Part shown: piece after piece, positions 1 through 11,310 of the stretch | How positions within the stretch are numbered: position 1 is the stretch's first letter | Layout of the letters: every line of letters begins with the position of its first letter | Assembly (NCBI GenBank): GCA_026874595.1 | Contig: CM049310.1 | Span: forward strand, 31,995,558 to 32,059,557 | DNA length: 64,000 nucleotides | Reading direction: 5' to 3' | Source: Sipunculus nudus | Taxonomy: Eukaryota > Annelida > Sipuncula > Golfingiida > Sipunculidae | The notes under the pieces: generated by a model | Told to the model about the DNA's origin: nothing | What the model saw: only the letters and a program-made list of their open reading frames with translations | The model's database searches: none | Made by a program: the position numbers and the translations under genes

Positions 1-243
1 CTTCGCCCCTAAAGCGCAGGGTAATAATTTCCTTTTTGCAAATGTTCAACAACCTGTGAAAAGTAGATTATGTAAACAGAAATTCATTTTGTATATTTGA
101 TTATAATGAGTGTTTTAGGATAAAAAAAAAAGACAGGCATAAAAAAATAAGTGCCATAATTGTTTATTTTCCGATATAAATCTATCATGATTAGAATAGC
201 CCAAAAAAAAAAAGAAATTGAACCATCATCTTTCTACTTTACA
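1..243. other. AT-rich flank, nothing recognised
   Basis: A-rich DNA with several poly(A) stretches. No open reading frame, no RNA gene and no repeat boundary was seen. Confidence 0.5.
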
Positions 244-1106
244 TCTTTATTAGGGCCCCGTTTGACAAGCGGTGCCCTATAGTGATCACCGTGTCAGCCC
301 GTCCTTCCGTCCTTCCGTCAGTGAAACTTTATTTCGCGCGCGATAACTCAACAACATACTGCAGCTTTCCCAAATTCACGGGGACGATTGGTACCTATGA
401 GGGCTCTAGACCTATCGAATGACAGACATGTGGGAATTCCAACATGGTAGCCACAGCCCAATCGCTGATTTTCTTTCGCACGCAATAACTCAACAACAAC
501 ATAATGCAGCTTTCACAAATTCACATGGATGATTGGTACCTATGACGGCTCCGGACCTATTGAATTATAGACCTGTCGAAATTCCAATTTGGCCGCCACA
601 GCCCGATCACTGATTTTCTATCGCGGATGGTAACTCAACAACAACCTACTACAGCTTTCCCAAATTCACAGGGATGTTTGGTACCTTTAAGGGCTCCAGA
701 CTTTTGAATTACAGACCTGTTGGAATTTCAATAAGGCTGCCATAGCTCAATCGCTGATTTCTTTCACGCGCGATAACTCAACAACAACATACTCAGCTTT
801 TCCAAATTTTCACGGATGGTTGGTACATATTAGGGCTCCAGAATTATTGAATTACAGACTTGCTCAAAATCAAATATGGCTAACAGACTATATTCGGTGA
901 TTTTCTATTGCACACATTATTTCAGACTTATCTTCTTTAATATCATTAGATCCAGTACAATTTTTTTCCCTCATGCATATTGATAAAAACCTGCCTCTGT
1001 TTGTGATATCTTTCAAATTTTACTTACTTTTTCACCCATATGTAAACTAGTCCAGCATTAGCAGAAACGCAGGGCCCTCTGAGGACCATTGTCCGACCAC
1101 ATCTAG
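244..1106 (+). mobile_element. Candidate Helitron-like element with ~144-bp internal tandem repeats
   Basis: About four degenerate direct repeats lie inside: the shared word TAACTCA recurs at 344, 486, 631 and 774, a period of 142-145 bp. Each unit also holds a copy of GCTTT(C/T)CCAAATTCAC and of TTGGTACCTAT. The right edge has an imperfect GC hairpin (GGGCCCTC-T-GAGGACC, about 1073-1089) and then CTAG followed by T (1103-1106). The left edge could be A|TC at 243-245. The TC...hairpin...CTAG|T pattern is that of Helitrons, but the left boundary is a guess and no second copy is present to confirm it. No coding capacity. Confidence 0.45.
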
Positions 1107-1565
1107 TTACCTATTGTTCTTTTTGTTTCATTGGAATCATTCCAATCGACAACATTATATCCATGACATATAATTCATTATTCATATAAAAGACTAAAAG
1201 AGAATCCCTGACATTGATCGTTGTTCTGAAAATTCATCAACTTCCTTTCGTTATTCTTCCATGTAACTATTCAGAATCAAAGTTTAACAGTTTTGTAAGA
1301 TGAAGAACGATTTTAGAATCTATGAGAGCACCAAATTTGACCGCGTTTTGAAGGTTCGTAGGTCCTCAGGTTACGTCATACTTTGACAATTTTTTGTTTA
1401 CCGTTAATATAGTAGTGGTCGGCATGAATTCTAGGTTTCCGTTATCTCTCTTTAGGACGGCCCCTGTACTTTTTAATGGTCGCACACGTGTTTAACTATT
1501 TGAAGGCCCCACCTGATTCAGGACGTGGATAAAATATCTGGGAAAAGTATAACCATGTTCCTGCG

Positions 1566-1613
<48 letters not shown>

Positions 1614-2995
1614 TTAATAATATTTTAAAGTAAGATCTAGGAAAAACCTAGAACTTAAGATAAACATTTATCTTTTTTTATTGAACTTTTGATTCCGATT
1701 AAACATACAATTGTGTAAAGTCATCTGCCGACATAAGATAATTCCTTTTCCTTGTTTAGTTTTCCGTTTGTGATAAGAAACATTTGGGACGATATAAACT
1801 AAATACGAATATATAAAAATAACAGTTTCAGATGTTATGGGTAAACCTTTTAAATATTTCTAAAAGAGTAACCAATGAGCCCGCAAAAGTTGGTCGTGTT
1901 GACTGGATAGACAAGGTCAATAGTTGTCTATGGGCTAGGTTATATTTAATTAAAATGTTCATTCTCCATACGAGCAGCAGTAGCTGGTATGAATTCAGTT
2001 TTTCAATAATCTCTCGCTCTATGAGAGACCTCCATAATAATCGAACAAATCTATTTAACATGTAAATAACTGGGATAAAAAAAAGTTCAATATCATGCTT
2101 CTAAATACACGATTTATACTATAAGACTTCACAGACAGCCCTCAACCTAGGATATATATTTCGTATTTTTTGGTTTGAATGTTTCTCATTATACAGATAC
2201 ATGTATATATACATTTAGTTAATTTGTTTGTGTATTCAGTATTGATATCATTGTGTTGTCTGAAATTGCCTTACGTCTGATAAATATTGATTTTAGATTA
2301 CTTCTTGGACTTTTTGTTCACGTCCAACCAGATCGAGATTAGAATGTTATCTTAAATGTATTAACGTACGTGTCAGTCTTGCTGTCTACTCTACTTTTGT
2401 TATATATATTTAAACTTAGTTTAACTAGTGTTAATTCCTCTCCATCATACTAAAGCACGGCAAACGATTAGCCCGGAGGCGTATACCTTTTTATTAGTTT
2501 TATTTGCATTTATTATGTTTCATATTGATTTTAAATTTATTTTACACGTTATTGTTCATAGAATGCACTTTTAGGTCACCTTTTGAGAAAAGTTAAATTT
2601 GGATTAAAGTCGCACTTCATGTTAAAATATAGGGTGCCCATAGACCAGAATGACCATTTTTATCTGCTCCGTTCTTCTAATTAGGTTTTTACTGCTTTTA
2701 ACATTTTGATATCAGCCCCCTCGGAGATCCATATCATACACAAGATCTCTGATGGCCTGTTCCCTCATTAAGCAAGGGCACGTTATGCATAGATAATACA
2801 TAACAAGTGTCATCTGTTGGGCACTGCAAATAAATCACAATATTCTCCTTTTCTTTCACCTGGGTAAACTTGTTCCTTGAGCTGAATATGTATAATGACA
2901 CTCAATTTGTTTATCTTAGTGAATAGCAATAGCCAAACTATATCCCCTCGATTCCTTTAACATAAGAACCAATCGTGTGGCGTTCGAGCCTGTAA
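1107..2995. other. Non-coding DNA downstream of the first TLR gene
   Basis: AT-rich sequence with a (TA)n tract at about 1566-1611. The open frames near 1830-2065 overlap on opposite strands, resemble nothing known and are not called. The part nearest 2995 should be the 3' UTR of the TLR gene. Minus-strand AATAAA words (TTTATT on the plus strand) occur near 2490, about 500 bp past the stop. Confidence 0.5.
1566..1611. repeat. (TA)n microsatellite
   Basis: Uninterrupted TA dinucleotide run of about 45 bp. Confidence 0.95.
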
Positions 2996-5194
2996 TTATA
3001 CAGTGTGGTTAAACAAGAAAGTTCTGAGTTGTTTACCACCTTGTGACTCTGGCAGAGGTGGACCAAGTGCATTGCGCAAACGTAACCAGAATAAAGTCTT
3101 CTCATCTCGGGATCTTGGCCACTCAAGATATGTGTTGGAGCTCAGCAAATATTCCAGAGTGGCTGATTTATGAGTGGGCAGCCTTTCAGGGTTATCAAGG
3201 ACAACGCAGATCACCTTGGCATGTCGTGTACTATGCTGCTCCTTCGCAAAATGTAGCTCGGTTTGGAAATACTTGCCCTTGAGAGCTTGTTTAGAAATCA
3301 CCAAAACGGAACTTCTGCTGTAAAGGAATGCATCGGAGATGTTTTCGTCAATGCTAACTCCAACTGCAAAGTTCCTCTCATGAATACATAACTTGTATTT
3401 ATGTTGTTCCTCAAGGTTCTGCATAACCAATTCAATAAACCAGTAATCTTTCGCATTGTAACAAATAAAGGCGTCAAACATATAACCTTCATCATATTGA
3501 CCGGATCGGAATTTTGCCATTCCTTTGGCAAAATACCAGATCAACATTAATCGCCATCTGTAGCGAAATAATAAACATACAGCTGTGAGTGATACCAAAG
3601 TAATTGCATAAGTCACGAACAATTTTAAGATAAGCTGGTCGTCAAAGCCATAGGCACATTCGGCTAACATTTCCTCAACGTCTATGTTGTAAATATCCAC
3701 TGGGCTGGATTCTTCTCTGATCTTACATTTGTATCCAATAAATCTCACAGATAACATTTGTATTTTTCTGAGTTTGGCCACATCACTGCATGGACACTGC
3801 AAGGGGTTTCCTGTCATATTTATGGTGACTGTTGTATTTCTCTTCAGACTGAATTGATTCCAATCTTTAATCGTTCCTTTCTCTAAGCTTACTATCTGGT
3901 TATAACTAAGGTTCAATGTCAGGAGATATCTGAGCTCGCCAAAGGTGAATGTGATGTTCTTCAAAGCACAATGAGAAAGATCTAAACTTACCAGATTTGT
4001 AAAATTGCTAAATACATCAGGCGCAATTCCTTGCCTAAATGGGTTTCGTGATATATCTAAAGTCTGCAGCTGATTCTTTGGCGAGAAACTGAGAGATGGT
4101 AGATGAAAGTACATTGGTAAAATTGGCACATAACTTGCAATGACTTTTTGCAAGTTTGGAGGTAAGAATATTGATCTGTTTTGTTTAAACCTTGTACGTA
4201 GCATATTGTTAGATGTATCACTATTTTGAAGACATATGTTTGGTAATACCGTCCCCTGCTGACGTTCATAATTTTGATGCTCAATATACAGATACTTCAA
4301 AGAACGCATCTGTAAAAGTTCCATGTAAACACCCAACATATCCAAGCCGAATAATATATTCCTGGACATAATCAGTATTTCTAAATGTAAAAAGTTGTTG
4401 AGAACTCCATTTCGTAGTGCTATGATTTGGTTTCCGGTGAGGTCCAACAGCCTGATCTTTGTCTTTCGTAAACATCGGAATATTGGAGGCTTTAGCTCCC
4501 AAAACACACCATTCATTCCATTTTTGGCCACATGATACATACGTAATACTTTGATTTGGGAGTCGTGGAGACCGCAAAGTACTTTAAGTTGAAGAGCAGA
4601 TTCATTAGAAAGGCGCCATCTGTTTAAGTTAAGGTTCTTCAGTTGTTTCAACGGTGCGAACAGTTTTGTTGGTAGAAATAAATTAGAATTCATTACCATC
4701 ATTGTTAGTGATGTCAAATTCGTGAGACCCGTGAATGCACGTTCTTCTATATTTAGAATTTTTGAGTTTTTGAAGAATTCTAGATATTTTAATTGAGGTA
4801 TCCATCCGAAGCTGCCATTGTTTAGTTCACGTATGGAGGTTCTCTGCAGAATAAGTCTTGTAGTGTTTGACCAGATGCAATGTATCTGAGATATGGAATT
4901 GATTTTGTAACCGTCACAGACTGCGGTAACAGTGTCCATACCTATTGTCATTTTACACGGGCAGTGTGTCTCATGGTCATACCCAGTGGCCTGGTTCTTT
5001 CTCGCTTGATCGCTCGTGTAATTTCGCACCGATGCTTTCTGTGGACAGTCTGTAGGTTTAAGCGAGGATACATGGAAGCCATGTACATTCCCTTTTGGTT
5101 GTATACCCTCATCCATGTTATTTCCCGACAGATCAGAAGACTGCAGAGGAAAAACGAATACACTCAAGAGAAATGCCAAGTAAAAACACATCAT
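2996..5194 (-). CDS. Toll-like receptor, paralog 1 (LRR-TM-TIR, 732 aa)
   Basis: Innate immune receptor, expected at the plasma or endosomal membrane and signalling through a cytoplasmic TIR domain to MyD88-type adaptors (family knowledge). Seen in the 732-residue single-exon frame: signal peptide about 1-20; LRRNT cysteines C78, C80, C93 and C106; roughly ten leucine-rich repeats from about 112 to 460; one LRRCT (C467, C469, C490, C513); membrane helix about 521-543; TIR about 571-715. TIR box 1 is FDAFICYN (573-580), box 2 lies at 603-612 and the box 3 FW is 702-703. A single LRRCT next to the membrane matches the single-cysteine-cluster (vertebrate-like) TLR class. The first of two adjacent Met codons is used as the start; the second is equally possible. 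The BB loop reads RNFAVG, lacking the usual proline. Ligand unknown. The minisatellite array begins about 5 kb upstream of its 5' end. Confidence 0.95.
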   Translation of the reverse strand: MMCFYLAFLLSVFVFPLQSSDLSGNNMDEGIQPKGNVHGFHVSSLKPTDCPQKASVRNYTSDQARKNQATGYDHETHCPCKMTIGMDTVTAVCDGYKINSISQIHCIWSNTTRLILQRTSIRELNNGSFGWIPQLKYLEFFKNSKILNIEERAFTGLTNLTSLTMMVMNSNLFLPTKLFAPLKQLKNLNLNRWRLSNESALQLKVLCGLHDSQIKVLRMYHVAKNGMNGVFWELKPPIFRCLRKTKIRLLDLTGNQIIALRNGVLNNFLHLEILIMSRNILFGLDMLGVYMELLQMRSLKYLYIEHQNYERQQGTVLPNICLQNSDTSNNMLRTRFKQNRSIFLPPNLQKVIASYVPILPMYFHLPSLSFSPKNQLQTLDISRNPFRQGIAPDVFSNFTNLVSLDLSHCALKNITFTFGELRYLLTLNLSYNQIVSLEKGTIKDWNQFSLKRNTTVTINMTGNPLQCPCSDVAKLRKIQMLSVRFIGYKCKIREESSPVDIYNIDVEEMLAECAYGFDDQLILKLFVTYAITLVSLTAVCLLFRYRWRLMLIWYFAKGMAKFRSGQYDEGYMFDAFICYNAKDYWFIELVMQNLEEQHKYKLCIHERNFAVGVSIDENISDAFLYSRSSVLVISKQALKGKYFQTELHFAKEQHSTRHAKVICVVLDNPERLPTHKSATLEYLLSSNTYLEWPRSRDEKTLFWLRLRNALGPPLPESQGGKQLRTFLFNHTV

Positions 5195-5577
5195 TTCTGT
5201 GAACTCCGACTTTAGGTATTGTTATCTCGCAAGGAATATCCTTGTCAAAGACAAATATATCGGATTTATATGTAATCTAGTAGGACAGCGCAGCTTCGTA
5301 ATTATTTACTTTCCAGGCTATAACCACCAGTGTAACATTATGATACCACGTGTAGGATGTCAGAGTAATTGATTAAACACTCTTTGTAGTTCCAGCAGAG
5401 GATAATATTTTGACAGAAGCTGCCGCAAAAATTTTCAAGGAAAGTTTACTTTGACTATCTAATTTAATATTTGTATTACGGATATACAGAGATTATGTAC
5501 AAACATAAACCTATGGGGTAGTAATGCCATCCTACAGGCCATGTTAATAATAAGTTGTTATAGGCCATGCTACTCTG

Positions 5578-5582
<5 letters not shown>

Positions 5583-5634
<52 letters not shown>
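5583..5634. repeat. (TA)n microsatellite
   Basis: TA dinucleotide run of about 52 bp, roughly 390 bp upstream of the TLR start codon. Confidence 0.95.
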
Positions 5635-5638
<4 letters not shown>

Positions 5639-6264
5639 CAGTCAGTCACCAGAAAAAAACAACAGTCATGACATCCTGATTATGAAGATATTTAAATAAT
5701 TAATAGACTTAAATAGTGTCAGCTCATCCATGTATCCTCGTCATAGGGTAATTTATTTTAATATATTTGTAGTTTTTATAGCAAATTTATTTTATTCATT
5801 GAAGTTATTTATGTTCACCAGTGATAACGGATCAGGCTCAAAGATAAATATAATATGAGCGATCACATAATAAGTTTTTGGTTACACCAAGGGAAAGCGA
5901 ACCAACAATAATAAGTTTGTCAAATTTCGTTTATTTTAGCCAAAATATAAATTAGTGTAGGACTTTCCAAGCATTAATTGAATATAAATCGGCGTGATAG
6001 CTTACAACCCTTGTACTTAAGGCTTTGTCTTAACGTGTAAAATATCCTGTAATATAGCTTTAATTTGGACGTACATTATCCTAATAATTACTAGGGATCT
6101 GACAGATATCAAATGTTAAGGCAAAAGCAAATACAAAAGATTCGAACATGGTAGAATATGTATATTTCCATGAACCTCGGAACAAAAAATAAAAAATAAG
6201 TTGTCTGTTTTTACTGATATTCATGCAGTAAATGGTAGGTGTATTATGAAGTGAAATAGCCAGC

Positions 6265-6294
6265 GGGGAGGGGGGGGGGGGGGGGGTTGGTGAC

Positions 6295-6327
<33 letters not shown>
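6265..6327. repeat. Poly(G) run followed by (TA)n
   Basis: A G-rich run (about 6265-6286) followed by TTGGTGACGG and then a TA dinucleotide run to about 6327. Confidence 0.9.
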
Positions 6328-6329
<2 letters not shown>

Positions 6330-7104
6330 TTCAATTTGACTTTCTTGTTTTACCTTATCCTAATTTATTTATTGTGAATAAGTACATGCATTTTCATAGT
6401 TGCTCTAAATGGTATCATAAACTGTTGAATATTATTTTACCTTAAAGTTCAGTTTAAGCTAGTCTCCATGTTACTAACAGGGTTCATTAAATATATTTAA
6501 CCCATAATTCAGGTCAAAATTCAGGTTTTTCTTGAGTTTTATACTTGGGAGTTACTTTACTAGTCTGGAAAAAATTTTATCCGATCAAACATGCACACGT
6601 TTTGGTTATACGTATTGGTACATGGTATAAAAAGTATGAATGCGCCAAGAGGTTGTATTAAATGTCTTAAATACACTTCTTAAGACCTTGATGAAGGTCA
6701 ACGTACGTTACCTTGTTCTTTAAAAATACCCCTTCCACATGAATTAAATTTAAATTAAATGTCTTCGAGTACAATTAATATTTTAATAATTTCATCGAAA
6801 AACAACACTTACATTAAAAGCATATACAAACAGTTATTATGGCGTGAGAATTTTTGGGTGATATACCATATAACCTTTTTTTCGTTTTCGGTGATATGAT
6901 ATTGAAACAACCGTTCCTTCTCTATCCCGCCATCCTTGGCTGGTATAAACAATATTCTCCTAACTTCTTTAAATTAGGAAAACGGATGTATATAATTTTG
7001 GTCCCCTTACACGAATATGCAATTAGCACTGGCGACACCTCCATTATTTGATACTGCTCGGAATCAAGGTACCGTTAATTTGTACTATTAATGTTGTTTA
7101 AAAA

Positions 7105-7690
7105 ATAATAGTATATAGTATTTATATAGCGCAAATTCTCCGATGGTCGGACTCACAGCGCAATCCACACACACACACACACACACACATACACACACCC
7201 ACATACAATTTCATGGAAATCTCCTCCCTGTGCCTGACCTAAGAAAAAGAAATGATGCATATTAATTACCAAAAGCTTGCCCAAAGTGATACGTTTTTAA
7301 ATTAGTTTTAAATTATACAAGAGTTGGAGATTTTCTAAGTGTTATGGGAAGTGAATTCCAAACTTTTTGGGCTATAAAACGGAAGGAACGTTCACCGACT
7401 TTCATATAACACTTGGTACTTTAAGAAGATTTCCGCCAACCGAGCGCAACGTACGCAAAGACCGACAGATTATTATTTTTCCAGACAAATATGATGCAAA
7501 TGAGTCATCAACATGGCGGTGAACAAAAAAAGCTATTTGTATTGTATGAGGTACGTGACAAGAAGCCAATGGAGCTGTTTGATCAGCGGGGTGACGAGGT
7601 CGGTCTTACGCTTCTTAAGAATGAGACGCGTAGCATTATTCTGGACCATCTGTAGCCGAGAGGCTTGCTCTGCCGATGGTACACTAAAAA
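7105..7690 (-). pseudogene. 3' remnant of a non-LTR retrotransposon (reverse transcriptase C-terminal tail)
   Basis: Reading the minus strand from about 7680 down to 7565 gives a stop-free stretch containing LQMVQNNATRLILKKRKTD followed by LVTPLIKQLHWL. This is the hallmark end of the reverse transcriptase of CR1/L2/Rex-like LINEs. Further along the same strand (about 7398-7320) comes VGERSFRFIAQKVWNSLP, matching the usual conserved tail of these proteins. The 3' end near 7105-7131 reads GCGCTATATAAATACTATA on the minus strand, the typical LINE tail. The element is 5'-truncated and broken by frameshifts, and a (CA)n tract sits in its 3' part (7166-7198). The exact clade is not determined. Confidence 0.8.
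7166..7198. repeat. (CA)n microsatellite
   Basis: Short CA dinucleotide run inside the LINE 3' tail. Confidence 0.9.
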
Positions 7691-8031
7691 GATTCTGCCA
7701 TTTCTCTGTATCATATTTAAGAAATAAAGTAAAACATTAAAGTGGAACCATTCCGTTAAGTGCATCTGTGTAATTTTAATGAAGAAATTATATTGATAAA
7801 GAACACATTTTTTATACATTGTTATTACATTGTTTGAAAGCTGTTATTGAAGGTAACTATATATACCTTTAGAAAAGTTTTCCCAAATGCGATTTATATT
7901 TCTGGGTTTCAGGGACAATCTTAGAGGTATAACGTAAATATTGAATTATCTGCGTTTTAAAAAATATGTTTGAATCCAAGAATATAGAATCCCAAAATAT
8001 AATATAATAAAAACAATATAAATCAATATAA

Positions 8032-9030
8032 ATATACTTATAAAAGGAATTCGGTCCACGTCTGTTCGCAATGTTCTCTAAAACTGCGTGATGTACAATA
8101 CTGTGCCATACATCATTTTAAAGCTTATTATCCCCGCAGTAACATAGGCGATATGAAAATTAATAATTTTAATGTACATATAATTTTGAGTGATTTTTCC
8201 GGTTTTTTTTTTACTTGCACGGAGGCTAGACCGAGCACAGCCGAACTGCTTCGGCATTGACCATCATGCTTCATGGTCACTCAACCTCAAACACTTCTAT
8301 TGTTCATATGAAGAACACTTGCCTCCAGTGAGGGATTTGAGCTATTCAGGGTTACATTTGAATGAGGCTTTCACCCACGTGCGTGGTCAGTAAAGAGAAA
8401 AACCCATGTTTCTCGCTTTATTAAATGGAGAGTTCAATCAGGAGGAATAATGACAAAACCTAATTCAAGGTACCAATTTCAGGAACAGTGGTGGGGTGTG
8501 GTGGGATGGGGTGGAGAGGTGTCGGGGGTTTCAGGCCTCAAAATGTGTCTGGTACGATGAAAAATATGCTGAAAATGGGATACAGACCCTCTGCATGGAG
8601 TCCCGTTGGGTCAGCTTCTGCTACTTACGAGGTTGTTATGGGTTCATAACTGAAGATTATGAGTATGGAGCCCGGGTCACCTGGTGTGTAATTCTCAGCC
8701 TTGCACCAAGGCAACTTACGAGGTATGCATATTTTTGTTTCTTTCTTCAGGAACAGTCTCCTTGCAACGTACATTCATTTAATAAATCTTTCATGTGTTC
8801 CTCGCATCAACCTAATCTTTATACGTCCAACGATAGAATCCAGTCAAATATATATCATCGAAAACCTGAATGCCCCTGCGTCTCATTCCATTTCGCAATG
8901 TAAACATCATCACTGACCAGGTTTCAAGGTAAACTTTACGGGCTATGAATTTCTTGCCATCATGCACATCTCAGTTAATATATCTCCCCAACCCCGGTAA
9001 TAAGTCCGGTATACAGGGTTTATAAGCTAG
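8032..9030 (+). mobile_element. Non-autonomous Helitron-like element, family C copy 1
   Basis: Matches the element at 10383-11310 over its whole length, including the shared left part (ACTTATAAAAGGAATTCGGT), the middle block with a GCCGAAC..TTCGGC hairpin, and the right end. The right end has AACCC..GGGTTT arms around a CCGG-containing loop, then ATAAG and CTAG|T at 9027-9031. The left TC terminus of the better copy is not preserved here, so the start is approximate. The open frames inside are fragments without recognised domains; no Rep-helicase is present. Confidence 0.75.
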
Positions 9031-9653
9031 TGTAATATAATTAAATTTTTAATTGTAAATAAATAGACGGTAGCTCGCATAATATTAAATGAGTGCACGT
9101 TTACACACTGAAATTAATCACAATTTAAAGGTTGCTGGAATAAAGTGAGGCATGCGAGATTTGACGTCCGACTTAACATCCAAATCCGACTTTCTACGAC
9201 CGAATTTTAATTTGTAACTCGATAGATGGCGCCACAGTGGTTACATACCAAATGTCAAGGACACCATCCGCGTCGGAGCAACCAGTTACATCTCATGGTT
9301 TGAAAGTGCACAGAACGCGCGAAACACATATAAGGTAGCTGACTACTTACTGTATTATGTACTTGTTTTTTTTTCTCTGCGATAAGGGATGCTTATTTCC
9401 ACTCCCCCTGGTTTTACCACTCCCTATGTTAGATAGAATAGGTGTTTATTAGAATAGAAATTCATTTACAGCAAATCTATTGCCAGTATTGGATAACTTG
9501 ATTGAATTTAACATTATAAAAAAGATGAATTGGTCTTACTTATGAGATGCATATCTTGCATAGTTACAATACTCAATAGTTACAGCATCCTGTATAGCTT
9601 TTTAAAGTTTTAGTTTTCTTCTTATCAAGATCTAGTAATTTTACCTATTCAGA
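9031..9653. other. Non-coding DNA, nothing recognised
   Basis: AT-rich sequence between a Helitron-like copy and the hairpin cluster. No convincing gene or repeat was seen. Confidence 0.5.
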
Positions 9654-9700
9654 CACCAAAGTTACACCATGCAGAGACTCTGCATGGTGTAACTTTGGTG
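9654..9700. repeat. Perfect 23-bp inverted repeat with a 1-nt loop
   Basis: CACCAAAGTTACACCATGC.. at 9654-9676 pairs perfectly with 9678-9700 around a single A at 9677. Confidence 0.95.
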
Positions 9701-9833
9701 CCAGAGTGCCAGAGTGTTCAAGATGAAATCAGTGGAATGCTAAATTACTTGAACAATTTCCCAGGGTAGCAGGTGCCAGTCCAGCTTTTCTGTCTGGACG
9801 TATAGGACTACACTAGGTATTCTGACCCTAGGG

Positions 9834-9935
9834 TAGTCCATACATGGACCTCTATGTCCTATGATACTTCTGCTGGACGGACATCACGTCGTCCAGCAGA
9901 AGTATCATAGGACATAGAGGTCCATGTATGGACTA
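9834..9935. repeat. Perfect 46-bp inverted repeat with a 10-nt loop
   Basis: The arm at 9834-9879 (starting TAGTCCATACATGGACC) is the exact reverse complement of 9890-9935, with loop GACATCACGT. Imperfect pairing continues outward (CCCTAGGG against CCCCAGGG). It looks like a young foldback element or a hairpin-forming RNA locus; no protein is evident. Confidence 0.95.
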
Positions 9936-10153
9936 ACCCCAGGGCTGACTGCACCTGTCTTGGGCTTATGGGCACAATACCAACGCTCACTGATGAGGTG
10001 CCAATAAAGATGAAGACTTGACCAGAAAACAAGTGTTGTCTAAATTTTCCAAACCTTTCTTATGCTATTTAAATTTAGAATTTGTTATGTTCAACAAATG
10101 ACTTTTCAAAATAATTAACCACTTAGTTCATCAAAATTTATCTGCAGACAAAT

Positions 10154-10382
10154 ATATGATGTTTTCAGGAGTTTCTCACCTTAACTGTTATCATGTTTGA
10201 TGTTTCAGGAGTTTCCCCATCATCCTATGTATTTGATGTTTTCAGGAATTTTCCTTGGACTGTGATCATGTTTGATGTTTTAAGGATTTCCCCCTGGTCT
10301 CTGATCATATTTGAAGTTTTCAGGAATTTCCCCTGGACTCAGATCATGTAAGATGTTTCCAGAGTTTCCTCATCACCTTATA
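10154..10382 (+). repeat. Left edge of the giant minisatellite
   Basis: First units of the 39/36-bp array (GATGTTTTCAGGAATTTCCC and variants) appear here and run up to the A that precedes the Helitron insertion at 10383. Confidence 0.9.
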
Positions 10383-11310
10383 TCTAATACTTATAAAAGG
10401 AATTCGGTTCACGTTTGTGCGCAATGTTCTCTAAAACCGCGTTGTGTACAATATTGTGCCATACAACATTTTAAAGGTTATTATCCCCGCAGTGACATAG
10501 CTGATATGAAAATAAATAATTTTTAATATACATATAATTTTGAGTGATTTTTCCGTTTTTTTACCGAGCACAGCCGAACTGCCTTCGGCAATCACCGGAA
10601 TGCGTGCATCGTGGTCACTTAACCTCTAACACTAAGGACTATTGTTCATATGAATAACGCTTGCTTTCAATGAGGGATTTGACCCACGTGCGTGGTCAGT
10701 AAAAGAGAAAGAGTTCAACCCAGGAGGATCAATGACAAAACCTAATTCAAGGTCCCAATTTCAGGAACAGGGCTGGGGTGGGGTTGGGTTGGGTGGTGGC
10801 GGGGTTTTAGGCCTCAGAATTTGTCTGATACGATGAAAAAAAGGATGAATTGGCGGAAAATGGGATACTGACCCACTGCATGGAGTCCCGCTGGGTCCGC
10901 TTCTTCTACTTACGATTTATGCATATTTTGTTTCCTTTTTAGGAACAGTTTTCTTGCAATGTACATTTAATTAATCTTTTATGTGTGCATCACATCAACC
11001 TATTCTTTATACTTCAACGATAGAAACCAGTCAAATATCAACAAGACACTGTATGCCTCCGAGTCTCATTCCGGTTCGCAATGTAAACCATCACTGACAA
11101 GGTAAACATACCTGGTATGATTTTTGTCACCAGCACAGCGCCACAAAATAACAGTAAAAAATATTTGTACATAACGTATTCCGAGTATCCCACTAAAAAT
11201 CTATATTTTCTTTTAACTTTTATAAAAAAAATTAGCCAACATTCAATATCTCAGTAAATATATCTCCCAAACCCCGGTAAAACGCCCGGTATACAGGGTT
11301 TATCAGCTAG
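10383..11310 (+). mobile_element. Canonical non-autonomous Helitron, family C copy 2, inside the minisatellite
   Basis: Begins TC (10383-10384) and ends CTAG (11307-11310), preceded by arms AACCC..GGGTTT that can fold into a hairpin. Joining the flanks (CCTTATA + TATTTAAT) restores the normal minisatellite reading CCTTATATATTT, so the insertion lies between A and T with no target duplication. This is exactly the Helitron insertion rule. It is 928 bp, non-coding, and homologous to the 8032-9030 copy. Confidence 0.88.

Larger units (their letters stand above)
5195..7104. other. 5' flank of the first TLR gene, non-coding
   Basis: Should hold the promoter of the minus-strand TLR gene, but no clear TATA box or 5' UTR intron can be assigned by eye. 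It contains (TA)n tracts at 5583-5634 and 6296-6327 and a G-run at about 6265-6286. The small open frame at 6854-7051 has no recognisable features and is not called. Confidence 0.5.

Noticed and set aside
3043-3282. Plus-strand open frames inside both TLR genes
   Set aside because: They are antisense shadows of the conserved TIR and LRR coding sequence.
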